This document shows positions 49,070-57,974 of a stretch of DNA of 64,000 nucleotides, in pieces. Below the pieces are notes generated by a model, which was given only the letters and a program-made list of their open reading frames with translations, was not told the DNA's origin and searched no databases. Each line of letters begins with the position of its first letter. The first letter of the stretch is position 1. Origin of the DNA: a virus. Location: positions 1-64,000 of the IMG/VR virus record IMGVR_UViG_3300027759_003534. One strand, written 5' to 3'. The translations under genes and the position numbers were made by a program.

Positions 49070-49960
49070 TTAAAAAGTTATTGATCCGGAAGCAGTAAAA
49101 GTATAGATAGTGTTGCCACCGGATGTTGTGACTGTTGGTGTGCCTGTTGTAGATGTTGCTGGCGCAGAGGAAGAAATTATAACTACACCAGACCCACCTG
49201 AAGCACCTACACCGTTGGCAGGATCACCTACTGCGCCGCCACCGCCGCCACCGCCGGTATTTGCTGTACCGGCAAAAGAAGACCGGTATGACCCTCCTGC
49301 TCCCTGAGCACCTCGACCACCACCGCCAGCACCGCCAGCGCCGCCGCCACCGTAATACGCAGCGCCTCCTCCGCCGCCAGCGTAAGTTACAGATGTTCCA
49401 GTAATAGACGAAGCCGTTCCAGTACCACCAGCGCCACCCGCATAGCTCCCCGCTGCATTTGATGGGCCACCAACAGCTCCTGCACCGCCGCCACCTCCAG
49501 AACCAGCATTGCTAGTTGATGCTGCAGTACCGCCAGCAAATCCTTGATCTGCTGTTCCAGCACCGCCAGCACCAGTCATGTTTGAGCCACCGCCACCAGA
49601 CCCACCGCTACCGCCCGGTAAATCATAGGCATTAGCACCACGCCCACCGCCGACCGCTGTAACAGTTGTTATATCTGATCCGCTTAATACAGAGTTAGCT
49701 CCGTTGGTTGCATCTGAGGAGTATGCTGTACTTGTGCCGCCTGTGCCGCCACCACCGACTGTAACCGTATATGTTGTTCCAGAGGTTAAACTAGTTGTGC
49801 CTGTTAATAATCCCCCGGCACCACCACCACCGCCAATATAACCACCGGCGCCGGCGCCGCCAGCAACTACTAGGTATTGAGCCGTGACCAGAGGTGGCGA
49901 TAATGTTCCGCCGGTCCATCCTGCTCCTAAAGTCCATCCAGGTCCGATTATTAAGCCCAT
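49070..49960 (-). CDS. Gly-rich fibre-tip adhesin
   Basis: The protein has 296 aa. MGLIIGPGWTLGAGW carries the shared N-terminal motif. Then YLVVAGGAGAGG and many GGGGGAGG and GGSGGGG stretches across residues 35-255 point to a polyglycine-rich tip, as in T-even gp38 adhesins. The C-terminus (VVIISSSAPATST.., TIYTFTASGSITF) is the usual end of this kind of protein (Ig-like strand). The gene at 51551 is a paralogue with the same layout. Probably receptor-binding. Confidence 0.75.
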   Translation of the reverse strand: MGLIIGPGWTLGAGWTGGTLSPPLVTAQYLVVAGGAGAGGYIGGGGGAGGLLTGTTSLTSGTTYTVTVGGGGTGGTSTAYSSDATNGANSVLSGSDITTVTAVGGGRGANAYDLPGGSGGSGGGGSNMTGAGGAGTADQGFAGGTAASTSNAGSGGGGGAGAVGGPSNAAGSYAGGAGGTGTASSITGTSVTYAGGGGGAAYYGGGGAGGAGGGGRGAQGAGGSYRSSFAGTANTGGGGGGGAVGDPANGVGASGGSGVVIISSSAPATSTTGTPTVTTSGGNTIYTFTASGSITF

Positions 49961-49984
49961 GTGTATTAATTTATTAAGTTCTAA

Positions 49985-49992
49985 TATTTAGC
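49985..49992 (-). promoter_or_regulatory. Late-type promoter GCTAAATA
   Basis: Minus-strand motif 24 nt upstream of the ATG at 49960; the predicted 19-nt leader lacks an obvious Shine-Dalgarno. Confidence 0.5.
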
Positions 49993-49993
49993 C

Positions 49994-50024
49994 AAAATAA
50001 TAGGACTTCCTAGAGTCCTATTTT
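49994..50024 (-). terminator. Rho-independent terminator
   Basis: AATAGGACT (49999-50007), 6-nt loop, AGTCCTATT (50014-50022), with a T-rich tail on the minus strand. It ends the transcript from 50776. Confidence 0.8.
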
Positions 50025-50041
50025 GCAGTAAAAATTATAGT

Positions 50042-50776
50042 TTAATATCCAAATCTTGTCCGATAAACACTCCACTGCGCCTGTATCTGTGTTAGGGTCA
50101 GCACACTGTCCCATACTTTGACCAAGCCTACATCAGCAATGGGTACTTCTGTGCTGGTAGTAGGGCTAGCATATCTACCAAACAATCTCAAACCTTCAAA
50201 TCCACCGTTGGTAGTATCAGTACCAAAAGCGGTTGTTGGAACTGTTGAATTAGCAACATAGTTTTGCGAAACCGGTGATCCTGAATTGCCGTTATACGTT
50301 GCCCATATAAATTGCCACGCATTGTCAGCTGGAGTAGTGCCGCCTACAAAGTTACCGTTATAGAAAACGTCTTGAACACCGCCGCTATTACCCCATAGGC
50401 CTGCTAGCCAATCTGGGGCAGCACTGTTGGCGTTTAACAATCTACCCAGTGCTCCGGGTTGCGATCTATAGACCATCATCACTGTATAAGAATCTGATGT
50501 TGCTGAGTAGTTTGGACCAAATGTTAAGAAGTCTGTGTCAGTGTCTGAGATCTTGCGGAATATTCCACCGTTGGTGGCAGACCATGTCATGCTACCACCA
50601 GGATTAAGTGTTGTTATAGTATAGCCGCCTGTGCCTACTATTGTGGTTCCATTCACAGGCATGGCTGAGTAGTTGGCCGCATCAAGACTAAGAACTAGGA
50701 CGGGCTCTGGTGGTCCACCAATTTCCCAACCTGCTCCTATGGACCATCCTGGTCCTATGTTTACTTTTACTGACAT
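50042..50776 (-). CDS. Fibre protein with LamG/concanavalin-like domain
   Basis: The protein has 244 aa. It begins MSVKVNIGPGWSIGAGWEIGG (shared motif), then VLVLSLDAANYSAMPVNGTT, SDSYTVMMVYRSQPG, NAWQFIWATYNGNSGSPVSQ and a C-terminal VGLVKVWDSVLTLTQIQAQWSVYRTRFGY. These elements are the strands of a concanavalin/LamG-type jelly roll, a carbohydrate-binding fold common in phage fibre tips. Confidence 0.7.
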   Translation of the reverse strand: MSVKVNIGPGWSIGAGWEIGGPPEPVLVLSLDAANYSAMPVNGTTIVGTGGYTITTLNPGGSMTWSATNGGIFRKISDTDTDFLTFGPNYSATSDSYTVMMVYRSQPGALGRLLNANSAAPDWLAGLWGNSGGVQDVFYNGNFVGGTTPADNAWQFIWATYNGNSGSPVSQNYVANSTVPTTAFGTDTTNGGFEGLRLFGRYASPTTSTEVPIADVGLVKVWDSVLTLTQIQAQWSVYRTRFGY

Positions 50777-50794
50777 AGTTTATTCCTTAGTGTA

Positions 50795-51154
50795 TTAGTC
50801 CTTGGTTAATGGTACGGTGGCCATTAATTCCCATGCTTGCTCAATTGTAATATCTGGGCTTGCAATACCATCTAATTCATCTTTTTCTCGAATTGCATGA
50901 ATACAGCAAAATACAGTATTAGGCTCTAAAGCGGTAAATTGATGCTTAATTCCTTTAGGAGTAACAATCAAATGAGGAGCTTTATATTCAGCCTCGCCAT
51001 TGTCATGCACCATTTTTACTGAACCATTGGCTAATAAAGTAATGTGGTCAAAGGCATGAGAATGACCTTCATGCGTATCACCAATTCTTAAAAAATGATG
51101 TAATTTAACAAAAACATTATCTACAATTTTAAGGTCTGTTGTTGGATTAGACAC
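50795..51154 (-). CDS. Cupin-domain protein
   Basis: The protein has 119 aa with a GTG start that overlaps the upstream stop. VFVKLHHFLRIGDTHEGHSHAFDHITLLANG holds the His-rich cupin motif 1, and APHLIVTPKGIKHQFTALEPNT motif 2. A metal-binding single-domain cupin. It lies in a fibre operon, not in a metabolic one, so it could be a structural or sugar-isomerase-like protein. Function is open. Confidence 0.8.
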   Translation of the reverse strand: MSNPTTDLKIVDNVFVKLHHFLRIGDTHEGHSHAFDHITLLANGSVKMVHDNGEAEYKAPHLIVTPKGIKHQFTALEPNTVFCCIHAIREKDELDGIASPDITIEQAWELMATVPLTKD

Positions 51155-51551
51155 GGGTCACCTCAATAACTGGCTGTGGTGGGTTGTAATCCCACAAACA
51201 AGCAAATTCATTAAATGTGACATATTGTTCATCTTCGGGTGGCACGATTGGTTTAGGATTAATAAACGCATTACGAGTTAAATCGTAACTGTACTCTTTG
51301 CCAGCATAGTTTTTTCTGAACGCTAGTGATTGATCTGGACTAACTTCATTAGTGCCAGGCACATAGTAAATACCAGCCCTAGTGTTGTAGCTTGTTTGTT
51401 TCCAAATGGTATCTGTGCCATATAAGTTTTGTAAAAACTCAACACCAAGTTGCTCTATACGCTGCCCTTGGTCGTTTTCCATAACAAAATTATCTAAAGC
51501 AAGAACTCTTAAAACAATATTGTTTGAGTCCAATTCTGCAAAATGAGCCAT
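51147..51551 (-). CDS. Small fibre-block protein (MxHFAxL family)
   Basis: About 134 aa from the ATG at 51551 (GGAG 9 nt upstream); a further ATG lies 15 nt earlier. MAHFAELDSNNIVLRVLALDNFVM, WKQTSYNTRAG, RKNYAGKEYSYDLTRNAFINPKPI. This layout matches the protein at 48720. The ATG overlaps the stop of the Gly-rich gene as TAATG. The family's role is unknown. Confidence 0.75.
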   Translation of the reverse strand: MAHFAELDSNNIVLRVLALDNFVMENDQGQRIEQLGVEFLQNLYGTDTIWKQTSYNTRAGIYYVPGTNEVSPDQSLAFRKNYAGKEYSYDLTRNAFINPKPIVPPEDEQYVTFNEFACLWDYNPPQPVIEVTRV

Positions 51552-52492
51552 TATTGGAATCTCCATTTAATTACAACAATACCTGAACCGCCAGAACCAC
51601 CATTCTGACTAGCCGCACCGCCGCCACCACCGCCTGTATTGGCTGTCCCTGAATTTCCTGCGCTAGTAGTAAGTTCAGCATTTCCACCGCCACCTAAACC
51701 GCCTGTTCCAGCAGTTAAAGTTTTTGGTGTGCCATCAGAAGAAGCACTACCACCACCGCCACCAGCATAATAAGTAGAAGTTCCAGTTATTGAAGAAGTT
51801 GCGCCAATCCCACCATTTCCACCTACACCAATAAATGCTGTCGTTATGGTTGCAGATGCGTTACTGCCAACCGCACCTTTGCCACCACCACCACCTGATG
51901 CCCTAACTACTCCACCTTTTTCACTAGCAGAACCGCCAGTACCGCCATTATTTCCTTCTCCAGATGTTCCAGTTCCAAAGCCATCATTTTGACTATTTCC
52001 ACCAGCACCAGATCCACCGCTTCTACCAACATTACCGTTAAAACTGCCACCACCACCAGTTGTTGCAATTAAACTTCCAAAACTAGAAGCATCTCCATCG
52101 CCACCTGCGGCAGTACTTGTTGCACCTGGGCCACCAGCGCCTACAGTAATTGTGTAAGAAGTTGCAGTAACAGTTTGTCCAGTTCCTGATTTCATACCAC
52201 CAGCACCACCACCAGCACTAGGATTAATATTGCTTGGATAAGTTCCACTTTTTCCAGCACCACCGCCACCAGCTACAACTAGGTAATCAACGCTGTTAGC
52301 TTCGGTGGGTGCAGTACCTAATGAATTAACTGTAAAAGAGCCTGTGCCATTAAACACCGCAGTTTTATAATTACCGCTTGTGGTTACCGTTGCGCCTGTG
52401 GCCGTGGCATCAAGATAAGTTAATGGTGTTGATTCAACATCAAATCCCCACCCTGCACCTATGCTCCATCCTGATCCTATTAGTATTGCCAT
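51551..52492 (-). CDS. Gly-rich fibre-tip adhesin
   Basis: The protein has 313 aa. It begins MAILIGSGWSIGAGWGFD (shared motif), followed by a short β-domain, YLVVAGGGGAGKSG and GGGGGKGAVGS-type stretches, and ends with SGIVVIKWRFQ. Paralogue of 49070. The glycine runs suggest a polyglycine-helix tip. It is one of two likely interchangeable receptor-binding proteins. Confidence 0.75.
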   Translation of the reverse strand: MAILIGSGWSIGAGWGFDVESTPLTYLDATATGATVTTSGNYKTAVFNGTGSFTVNSLGTAPTEANSVDYLVVAGGGGAGKSGTYPSNINPSAGGGAGGMKSGTGQTVTATSYTITVGAGGPGATSTAAGGDGDASSFGSLIATTGGGGSFNGNVGRSGGSGAGGNSQNDGFGTGTSGEGNNGGTGGSASEKGGVVRASGGGGGKGAVGSNASATITTAFIGVGGNGGIGATSSITGTSTYYAGGGGGSASSDGTPKTLTAGTGGLGGGGNAELTTSAGNSGTANTGGGGGGAASQNGGSGGSGIVVIKWRFQ

Positions 52493-52534
52493 TAATTATT
52501 TCTTATTTTATAATATTGTTAATTACTAGTGTAT

Positions 52535-52909
52535 TTAACTAATACTCCAGCCTGGACCTATACTCCAGCCTGTACCAATTGATGCAGAACCAGGGGACGA
52601 GGCAATTATTATTGTGCTACTTGTGCCATACACTGTGCCGCCGATTGTTGATTGATGAAGAGCAATAGTGAATGTTTCACCACCTGCAGGCACACCTGTA
52701 GTACTGACTGAAAAACTACCTGTGCTGCTGGTAACTGTAAATGATCCTGATACCGCAGTAAAATCACCATTGACTGATGTACCGTTAGTAATGGTCCAGT
52801 ATATTACACCGCCATCGCTTGTCAAAGTTGTAGTGACGTTAAAAGTTGTTGACGAATTTTTTACGATGCTTGTGGGTTGTGATACAAACGTGTAAACTGG
52901 AACTGCCAT
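52535..52909 (-). CDS. Calx-β/Ig-like fibre protein with shared C-terminal tag
   Basis: The protein has 124 aa. AVPVYTFVSQPTSIVKNSSTTFNVTTT, GVIYWTITNGTSVNGDFTAVSG, SFSVSTTGVPAGGETFTIAL. This is a Calx-β or Ig-like sandwich. It ends with GSASIGTGWSIGPGWSIS, the same IGxGWSIGxGW motif that opens three neighbouring proteins. This points to the motif as an attachment or domain-linking tag. Confidence 0.7.
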   Translation of the reverse strand: MAVPVYTFVSQPTSIVKNSSTTFNVTTTLTSDGGVIYWTITNGTSVNGDFTAVSGSFTVTSSTGSFSVSTTGVPAGGETFTIALHQSTIGGTVYGTSSTIIIASSPGSASIGTGWSIGPGWSIS

Positions 52910-52921
52910 ATGTTATTCCTT

Positions 52922-52949
52922 AAAAAAGATAGGGCCCGAAGACCCTATC
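52922..52949 (-). terminator. Rho-independent terminator with TTCG tetraloop
   Basis: On the minus strand GATAGGGTC-TTCG-GGCCCTATC is followed by six T. A 9-bp stem with one wobble pair and the stable cUUCGg-type loop. It ends the 1611-aa fibre transcript. Confidence 0.92.
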
Positions 52950-52968
52950 CTGTACAGTGTTACCTGTG

Positions 52969-55900
52969 TTAGAAACGTCCGACTACCACTTCTATAGTAC
53001 CTTCTGCACCGTCAAAGTCTTCCAGTGCCTTACCAATCACAGATCCAACTGTTGGAGTTGCTTCAGCTTTGGCACGACCTAACCCAGCGGCCACCATCAA
53101 GTCACCTTTGCGTACTGGACCAACAACCAAAGTTGGAACACGACCTGTTAATGCCACAGTAGCAACGTGATCGCCTTCTAGTCCAGCATTCATAGTGTAA
53201 CTTGGATTTGTACTTACTACACCAGCAACCTTGCGATCACCTTCTACAGCGTTGACTGTAACTTCTGCTGTGCCGCCAAACACTAACACTGTGCCAGGAG
53301 TATAAGCTGCGTCAGCTACATATTTCTCAGCCAAGTCAGCGTACTGAGCTGACGTGGCCTGGGCAAATACAGTGTTGAAGTAGTTGGTTGAACTGCCAAT
53401 GTTACCTGTGGCATTACCGGCTCCGTTTGTGATATTTCCAGTAATAGTAACTCCAGTTGTGGTAAACACAGCCACGTTACTTGTTCCACCAATACTAATA
53501 TTAGCATTACCGCTGGCTGTTTGGATGTCAAAGCTGGTACTACCGTTTTGGATACGATCACCCAAGATGTTACCACTCAATGTGGCATTGCCTGACACAC
53601 TCAAGTTGCCCACAATGTCTACCAAGCCTGGGCTGATGGTCATTACTGTTGTGCCGGCCACGTTGCCGCGGATGTTGCCACCACTGCTGACAATTGCCAT
53701 GTTTGACGTGCCACTAGTGATAGCTGTACTGTTGATATTTCCACCTAGAATACTTCCACTGACACTAAGATCGCCAGTGACGTTGACCTGTGCGGCTATA
53801 GCACTTGCTGCTACTACAGCATTACCAGATTGATTAGAAATACTTGTAACTGAAGTTGTTGTGGTAATTTGACGTACATCAATTAAGTCACCAACTGCTG
53901 GTGCTTCAGTAAATGTCAACACGCATGTTGGGTCGGTTCCAGCAACTGCATAAGCCAGGGTTGGAATCTGTACCACACCGTTGATACTGACAATACAACT
54001 GTTGGTTGTTTGTGTTGAGCTTAATGTAAAGGCTACATTTACACCATCGCCGTTGAACTGTTGATCGGCAATAACTGTAAACACTGGAACACCAACCGAG
54101 ACCCAGGCACTGTTGTCATATACTTCAACTGCGTTATTGGTTGTATTGAAACGTATCATACCTGTTACGCCAGTTGCTGGACGTTGTGCGGTATTACCAA
54201 CCGGAGCCAAGATTGAGTTAGTTGAATTAAATGCTACAATTGCATTGGTTGTTTGTGTTGCTGACCCAAAACTGGCTGTTTCTGTTCCAGCATCAACAAA
54301 AAATACTGTTGTTGTGTCGCCATTGACTGCAAAGTTTACATCTGCACTGGCACCGTTGACTGTGATAGCGGCAGCTGAACTGTTTATGTTGCCGCCGCTG
54401 ATGCTTAGATTGCTTCCACTAACATCACCAGTAACACTCACACTTGATCCTGTAATTACACCACCTACAGTACTTGCAGCTGTTTGTGTACCAGTGACAC
54501 TGGTACTTGATCCAGTAATAACACCACCTACAGTGCTTGCGGCTGTTACAGTGCCACTTGCACTGACTGAGGTACCGTATACATTGCCATTGAAATTTGT
54601 TGCATCAACGTTGCCGCCTACTGCAAGTAAATTTGATGTTTTGGTAAATGTAAATCCTGATACTGCATTAGTTACTCCGCCATCATTAAACAACACGTAG
54701 GTGTTTGCACCTGGTGCGGATACACTTCCTTGGATATTACCGATCAACCAAGCTGCCATCACATTGCCAGTAGCACTTACGTTGCCACTTGTTAAGATAT
54801 TTCCACCGGTGATGTTGCCTGTGCCTGAAATTGCTCCACCGGCGCCGCTTGTAAGCAGATTACCACCGGTTACATTACCTGTAGCACTGACTGTTGTACC
54901 GTACACATTACCGTTGAAACTGACAGCATCTACGTTACCAGTAACACTGACACTTGAACCAGTGATTACACCACCCACAGTACTTGCGGCAGTTTGTGCA
55001 CCTGTTACCGAACTAGAGCTACCAGTGATAACTCCACCCACAGTACTGGCAGCAGTTTGTGTACCAGTAACACTAGAACTTGAACCTGTAATTACACCAC
55101 CCACTGTGCTAGCCGCAGTTTGTGTGCCTGTTACTGATGAACTTGAACCTGTAATTACTCCGCCCACTGTGCTAGCCGCAGTTTGTGTGCCTGTTACTGA
55201 TGAACTTGAACCGGTAATTACACCACCCACTGTTGAGGCTGCGGTTACAGTGCCACTAGCACTGACTGTTGTTCCATATACATTACTATTGGTATTGCTA
55301 GCATCTACGTTTCCTGTAACGCTAACTGAACTGCCGGTGATTACGCCACCCACTGTTGACGCGGCTGTTTGTGTACCAGTAACACTGGTACTTGAACCAG
55401 TGATTACACCACCCACTGTACTTGCGGCAGTAACTGACCCAGTAACACTTAAACTTGTACCTGTTGCAGCACCAATGTTTGGTGTTGTAAGATTTGCACC
55501 GGCTTTGACACTGATATTGCCTAGACCGTCAAATGCTGTGGTGTTGTTATCAACCTTGGCTGAAAATACAGTGCCTGTTAAACTTAAACCAGCTGCGGTA
55601 TTAGCTGTGTAAACTTGGCTTTGACTAAAGATACCAAATCCAATGTTGCTGGTACCAAAGGTAATTGTACCTGTTGGTGCATTAACAATAAAGGCCGTAC
55701 CTGCGTTGACGTTACCACTTGTGGTAAAGAAGTAGTCGTTGTAGCTTAATTCTTCTGTGCTACTAGCACCGTATTGGTCAGTGTCTATGCTTCGTGTAAT
55801 TACTGTGGCATTGGAATACACATACACACCATTTTGTACAGCATTGGCCTGATCTTTGACCAGGATGCGTGTACCTACAGTTTGAACGTTGGCAGTATCA

Positions 55901-57804
55901 ATTGTGGTATATGTGCCAGTTGTGGTCAGTGTTGCGCCAATACCATTGGCAACGCCATTGGGTTGAGCATATGTCACTGTACCACCAGTGGCTGTGGCCA
56001 GGGTGGTGTTGGTGGCTGCGAATACTGCTTCGTGTATGGTTATACCTGTGGTTACAGCCTGGTCAACATAGTATTTGCTGGCTGCATCAGCATCTTGTAG
56101 TGGTTGTAATTGCAAACCATTAATATAGGTATTGTTGATCACAACGTTACCGGTTGGTTCTAAATTAATGTTGCCGGCATTTGTTCTAACTGTAAGTGCT
56201 GTAGGGTTAGTAACTGTGGCTGATACCAAGTTTCCACCAGTTACGTTACCAGTAACACTGACACTTGAACCAGTGATTACACCACCCACAGTACTTGCGG
56301 CAGTTTGTGCACCTGTTACCGAACTACTTGAGCCAGTGATAACTCCACCCACAGTACTGGCAGCTGTTTGTGTACCAGTAACACTAGAACTTGATCCTGT
56401 AATTACACCACCCACTGTTGACGCGGCTGTTACAGTACCACTTGCACTGACTGTTGTTCCATATACATTACTATTGGTATTGCTGGCATCTACGTTACCG
56501 GTGACACTAGTTGAAGTGCCTGTGATAACTCCACCTACAGTACTGGCAGCAGTTTGAGTTCCGGTTACTGAACTAGAGCTACCAGTGATTACACCACCTA
56601 CAGTACTGGCAGCAGTTTGTGTGCCAGTGACACTAGAACTTGATCCTGTAATTACACCACCAACAGTGCTTGCTGCAGTTACAGTACCACTTGCACTAAC
56701 TGTTGTTCCATATACATTACTATTGGTATTGCTAGCATCTACGTTACCGGTGACACTAGCACTTGATCCAGTGATTACACCACCTACAGTACTGGCAGCA
56801 GTTTGAGTTCCGGTTACTGAACTAGAGCTACCAGTGATAACTCCACCTACAGTACTGGCAGCAGTTTGAGTTCCGGTTACTGAACTAGAGCTACCGGTGA
56901 TAACTCCACCCACTGTTGACGCGGCTGTTTGTGTACCAGTAACACTAGAACTTGATCCTGTAATTACACCACCTACTGTTGACGCGGCTGTTTGTGTACC
57001 AGTAACACTAGAACTTGATCCTGTAATTACACCACCCACTGTTGACGCGGCTGTTACAGTACCACTTGCACTGACTGTTGTTCCATATACATTACCATTA
57101 AAATTCTGTGCATCAACGTTGCCACCCACTGTGACCAAGTTTGCTGTTTTGTTGAATGTAAATCCTGATGTTGCATTGGCCACGTTGCCGTCGTTGAACA
57201 GCACTTGAGTGTTTGCTCCAGCTGCACTAACATTTCCTTGGATGTTACCAATAATATAATTACCAGTAATATTGCCAGCGGCGCTGATTAATCCTGGAGT
57301 TAATAAGTTGCCACCAGTTACGTTGCCTGTAAAGTTTGTTGCGCCTAATACGTTGCCAATTAAACTAGTGGTGCCACTTACTACCATATTATTGGTATGT
57401 AAATTAGCATAACTGCTGATGCTTATAACTGTACTGGTTTCACTGGTACTGGTAAATGCTGTTACAAACTCGGAATTAGCTTCGTTCCATACAAAGGCAA
57501 TATTATTTGCTGAGCCGCGCTCGCCAATAAAACCAATATCAACTGCTGGAGCACCAGTTTGGGTGCTGGCTAGTACAATAACTGGATCTTCAATGGTGGT
57601 AATTGTGGTGTCAATTGCGGTACTACTACCTTGAACTGTAAGATTACCAGTAACTGTAAGGTCGCTGCCGTAGGTTAAATTATTTGCAATCTTGTTGGAT
57701 GTGATTGAGAAATTTTGCAGTTTGGCATTAGCGTTGATACCAAGGTATACGTTACCTGCACTTGCGTCAGTTATCTGATTATTATTAATTCTAGTTACGG
57801 CCAT
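52969..57804 (-). CDS. Giant repetitive tail fibre protein
   Basis: The protein has 1611 aa. N-terminal adaptor: MAVTRINNNQITDASAGNVYLGINANAKLQ. A shaft carries 20 copies of a 21-aa module (TxTAASTVGGVITGSSxSVTG) in groups of 5, 3, 3, 2, 5 and 2, separated by NVDASN..NVYG linkers and by an internal adaptor copy (ASKYYVDQAVTT, GTRILVKDQANAVQNGVYVYSN). It ends with a 120-residue tip (YADLAEKYVAD, GTVLVFGG, GVVSTNPSYTMN, GRVPTLVVG) shared with the 1311-aa fibre. The repeat DNA is nearly identical from copy to copy. Likely the long tail fibre; the tip resembles intramolecular chaperones of the G2-peptidase type. Confidence 0.82.
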   Translation of the reverse strand: MAVTRINNNQITDASAGNVYLGINANAKLQNFSITSNKIANNLTYGSDLTVTGNLTVQGSSTAIDTTITTIEDPVIVLASTQTGAPAVDIGFIGERGSANNIAFVWNEANSEFVTAFTSTSETSTVISISSYANLHTNNMVVSGTTSLIGNVLGATNFTGNVTGGNLLTPGLISAAGNITGNYIIGNIQGNVSAAGANTQVLFNDGNVANATSGFTFNKTANLVTVGGNVDAQNFNGNVYGTTVSASGTVTAASTVGGVITGSSSSVTGTQTAASTVGGVITGSSSSVTGTQTAASTVGGVITGSSSSVTGTQTAASTVGGVITGSSSSVTGTQTAASTVGGVITGSSASVTGNVDASNTNSNVYGTTVSASGTVTAASTVGGVITGSSSSVTGTQTAASTVGGVITGSSSSVTGTQTAASTVGGVITGTSTSVTGNVDASNTNSNVYGTTVSASGTVTAASTVGGVITGSSSSVTGTQTAASTVGGVITGSSSSVTGAQTAASTVGGVITGSSVSVTGNVTGGNLVSATVTNPTALTVRTNAGNINLEPTGNVVINNTYINGLQLQPLQDADAASKYYVDQAVTTGITIHEAVFAATNTTLATATGGTVTYAQPNGVANGIGATLTTTGTYTTIDTANVQTVGTRILVKDQANAVQNGVYVYSNATVITRSIDTDQYGASSTEELSYNDYFFTTSGNVNAGTAFIVNAPTGTITFGTSNIGFGIFSQSQVYTANTAAGLSLTGTVFSAKVDNNTTAFDGLGNISVKAGANLTTPNIGAATGTSLSVTGSVTAASTVGGVITGSSTSVTGTQTAASTVGGVITGSSVSVTGNVDASNTNSNVYGTTVSASGTVTAASTVGGVITGSSSSVTGTQTAASTVGGVITGSSSSVTGTQTAASTVGGVITGSSSSVTGTQTAASTVGGVITGSSSSVTGAQTAASTVGGVITGSSVSVTGNVDAVSFNGNVYGTTVSATGNVTGGNLLTSGAGGAISGTGNITGGNILTSGNVSATGNVMAAWLIGNIQGSVSAPGANTYVLFNDGGVTNAVSGFTFTKTSNLLAVGGNVDATNFNGNVYGTSVSASGTVTAASTVGGVITGSSTSVTGTQTAASTVGGVITGSSVSVTGDVSGSNLSISGGNINSSAAAITVNGASADVNFAVNGDTTTVFFVDAGTETASFGSATQTTNAIVAFNSTNSILAPVGNTAQRPATGVTGMIRFNTTNNAVEVYDNSAWVSVGVPVFTVIADQQFNGDGVNVAFTLSSTQTTNSCIVSINGVVQIPTLAYAVAGTDPTCVLTFTEAPAVGDLIDVRQITTTTSVTSISNQSGNAVVAASAIAAQVNVTGDLSVSGSILGGNINSTAITSGTSNMAIVSSGGNIRGNVAGTTVMTISPGLVDIVGNLSVSGNATLSGNILGDRIQNGSTSFDIQTASGNANISIGGTSNVAVFTTTGVTITGNITNGAGNATGNIGSSTNYFNTVFAQATSAQYADLAEKYVADAAYTPGTVLVFGGTAEVTVNAVEGDRKVAGVVSTNPSYTMNAGLEGDHVATVALTGRVPTLVVGPVRKGDLMVAAGLGRAKAEATPTVGSVIGKALEDFDGAEGTIEVVVGRF
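54425..57060. repeat. Interrupted 63-bp tandem repeats in the giant fibre gene
   Basis: Runs of a 63-bp unit (21 codons) lie at about 54440-54560, 54940-55260, 55315-55430, 56250-56430, 56510-56690 and 56750-57060. Copies differ by few bases. Related units appear in the 1311-aa fibre near 45500-45660 and 46740-46900. Confidence 0.85.
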
Positions 57805-57857
57805 TATGGTCTCCAGTTAATGGTTCATGCTACTCGTGGTTTTTCACGGGCTATGAC

Positions 57858-57865
57858 TTATTTAC
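57858..57865 (-). promoter_or_regulatory. Possible late-type promoter GTAAATAA
   Basis: Minus-strand motif upstream of the giant fibre gene, weaker than the usual CTAAATA form. Confidence 0.3.
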
Positions 57866-57898
57866 CGTGGCCGTGCTAAAACACTTATCTGTGCCGTT

Positions 57899-57906
57899 AT
57901 TTAGAA
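57899..57906 (-). promoter_or_regulatory. Late-type promoter TCTAAATA
   Basis: Minus-strand motif that would give a leader of about 89 nt before the ATG at 57804, which has a GGAG ribosome-binding site. Confidence 0.4.
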
Positions 57907-57974
57907 TAAATTAGCTCTGGAGCTGATTTGTGTTGGAAAAACTGTGTTGCTGGCGCCGCTAGACTAGGATTTTG

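Noticed and set aside
54425-57060. CRISPR array suggested by regular repeats
   Set aside because: The 63-bp units are contiguous, in frame and coding, with no unique spacers between copies.
53384-57208. Long plus-strand ORFs opposite the giant fibre gene (up to about 300 aa), rich in Pro, Val and Thr
   Set aside because: They are mirror images of the repeat codons (Gly/Thr/Ser/Val shafts give stop-free antisense frames). They have no ribosome-binding site and no independent protein signature. The same applies to plus-strand ORFs at 20784-21122 and 45064-46437.
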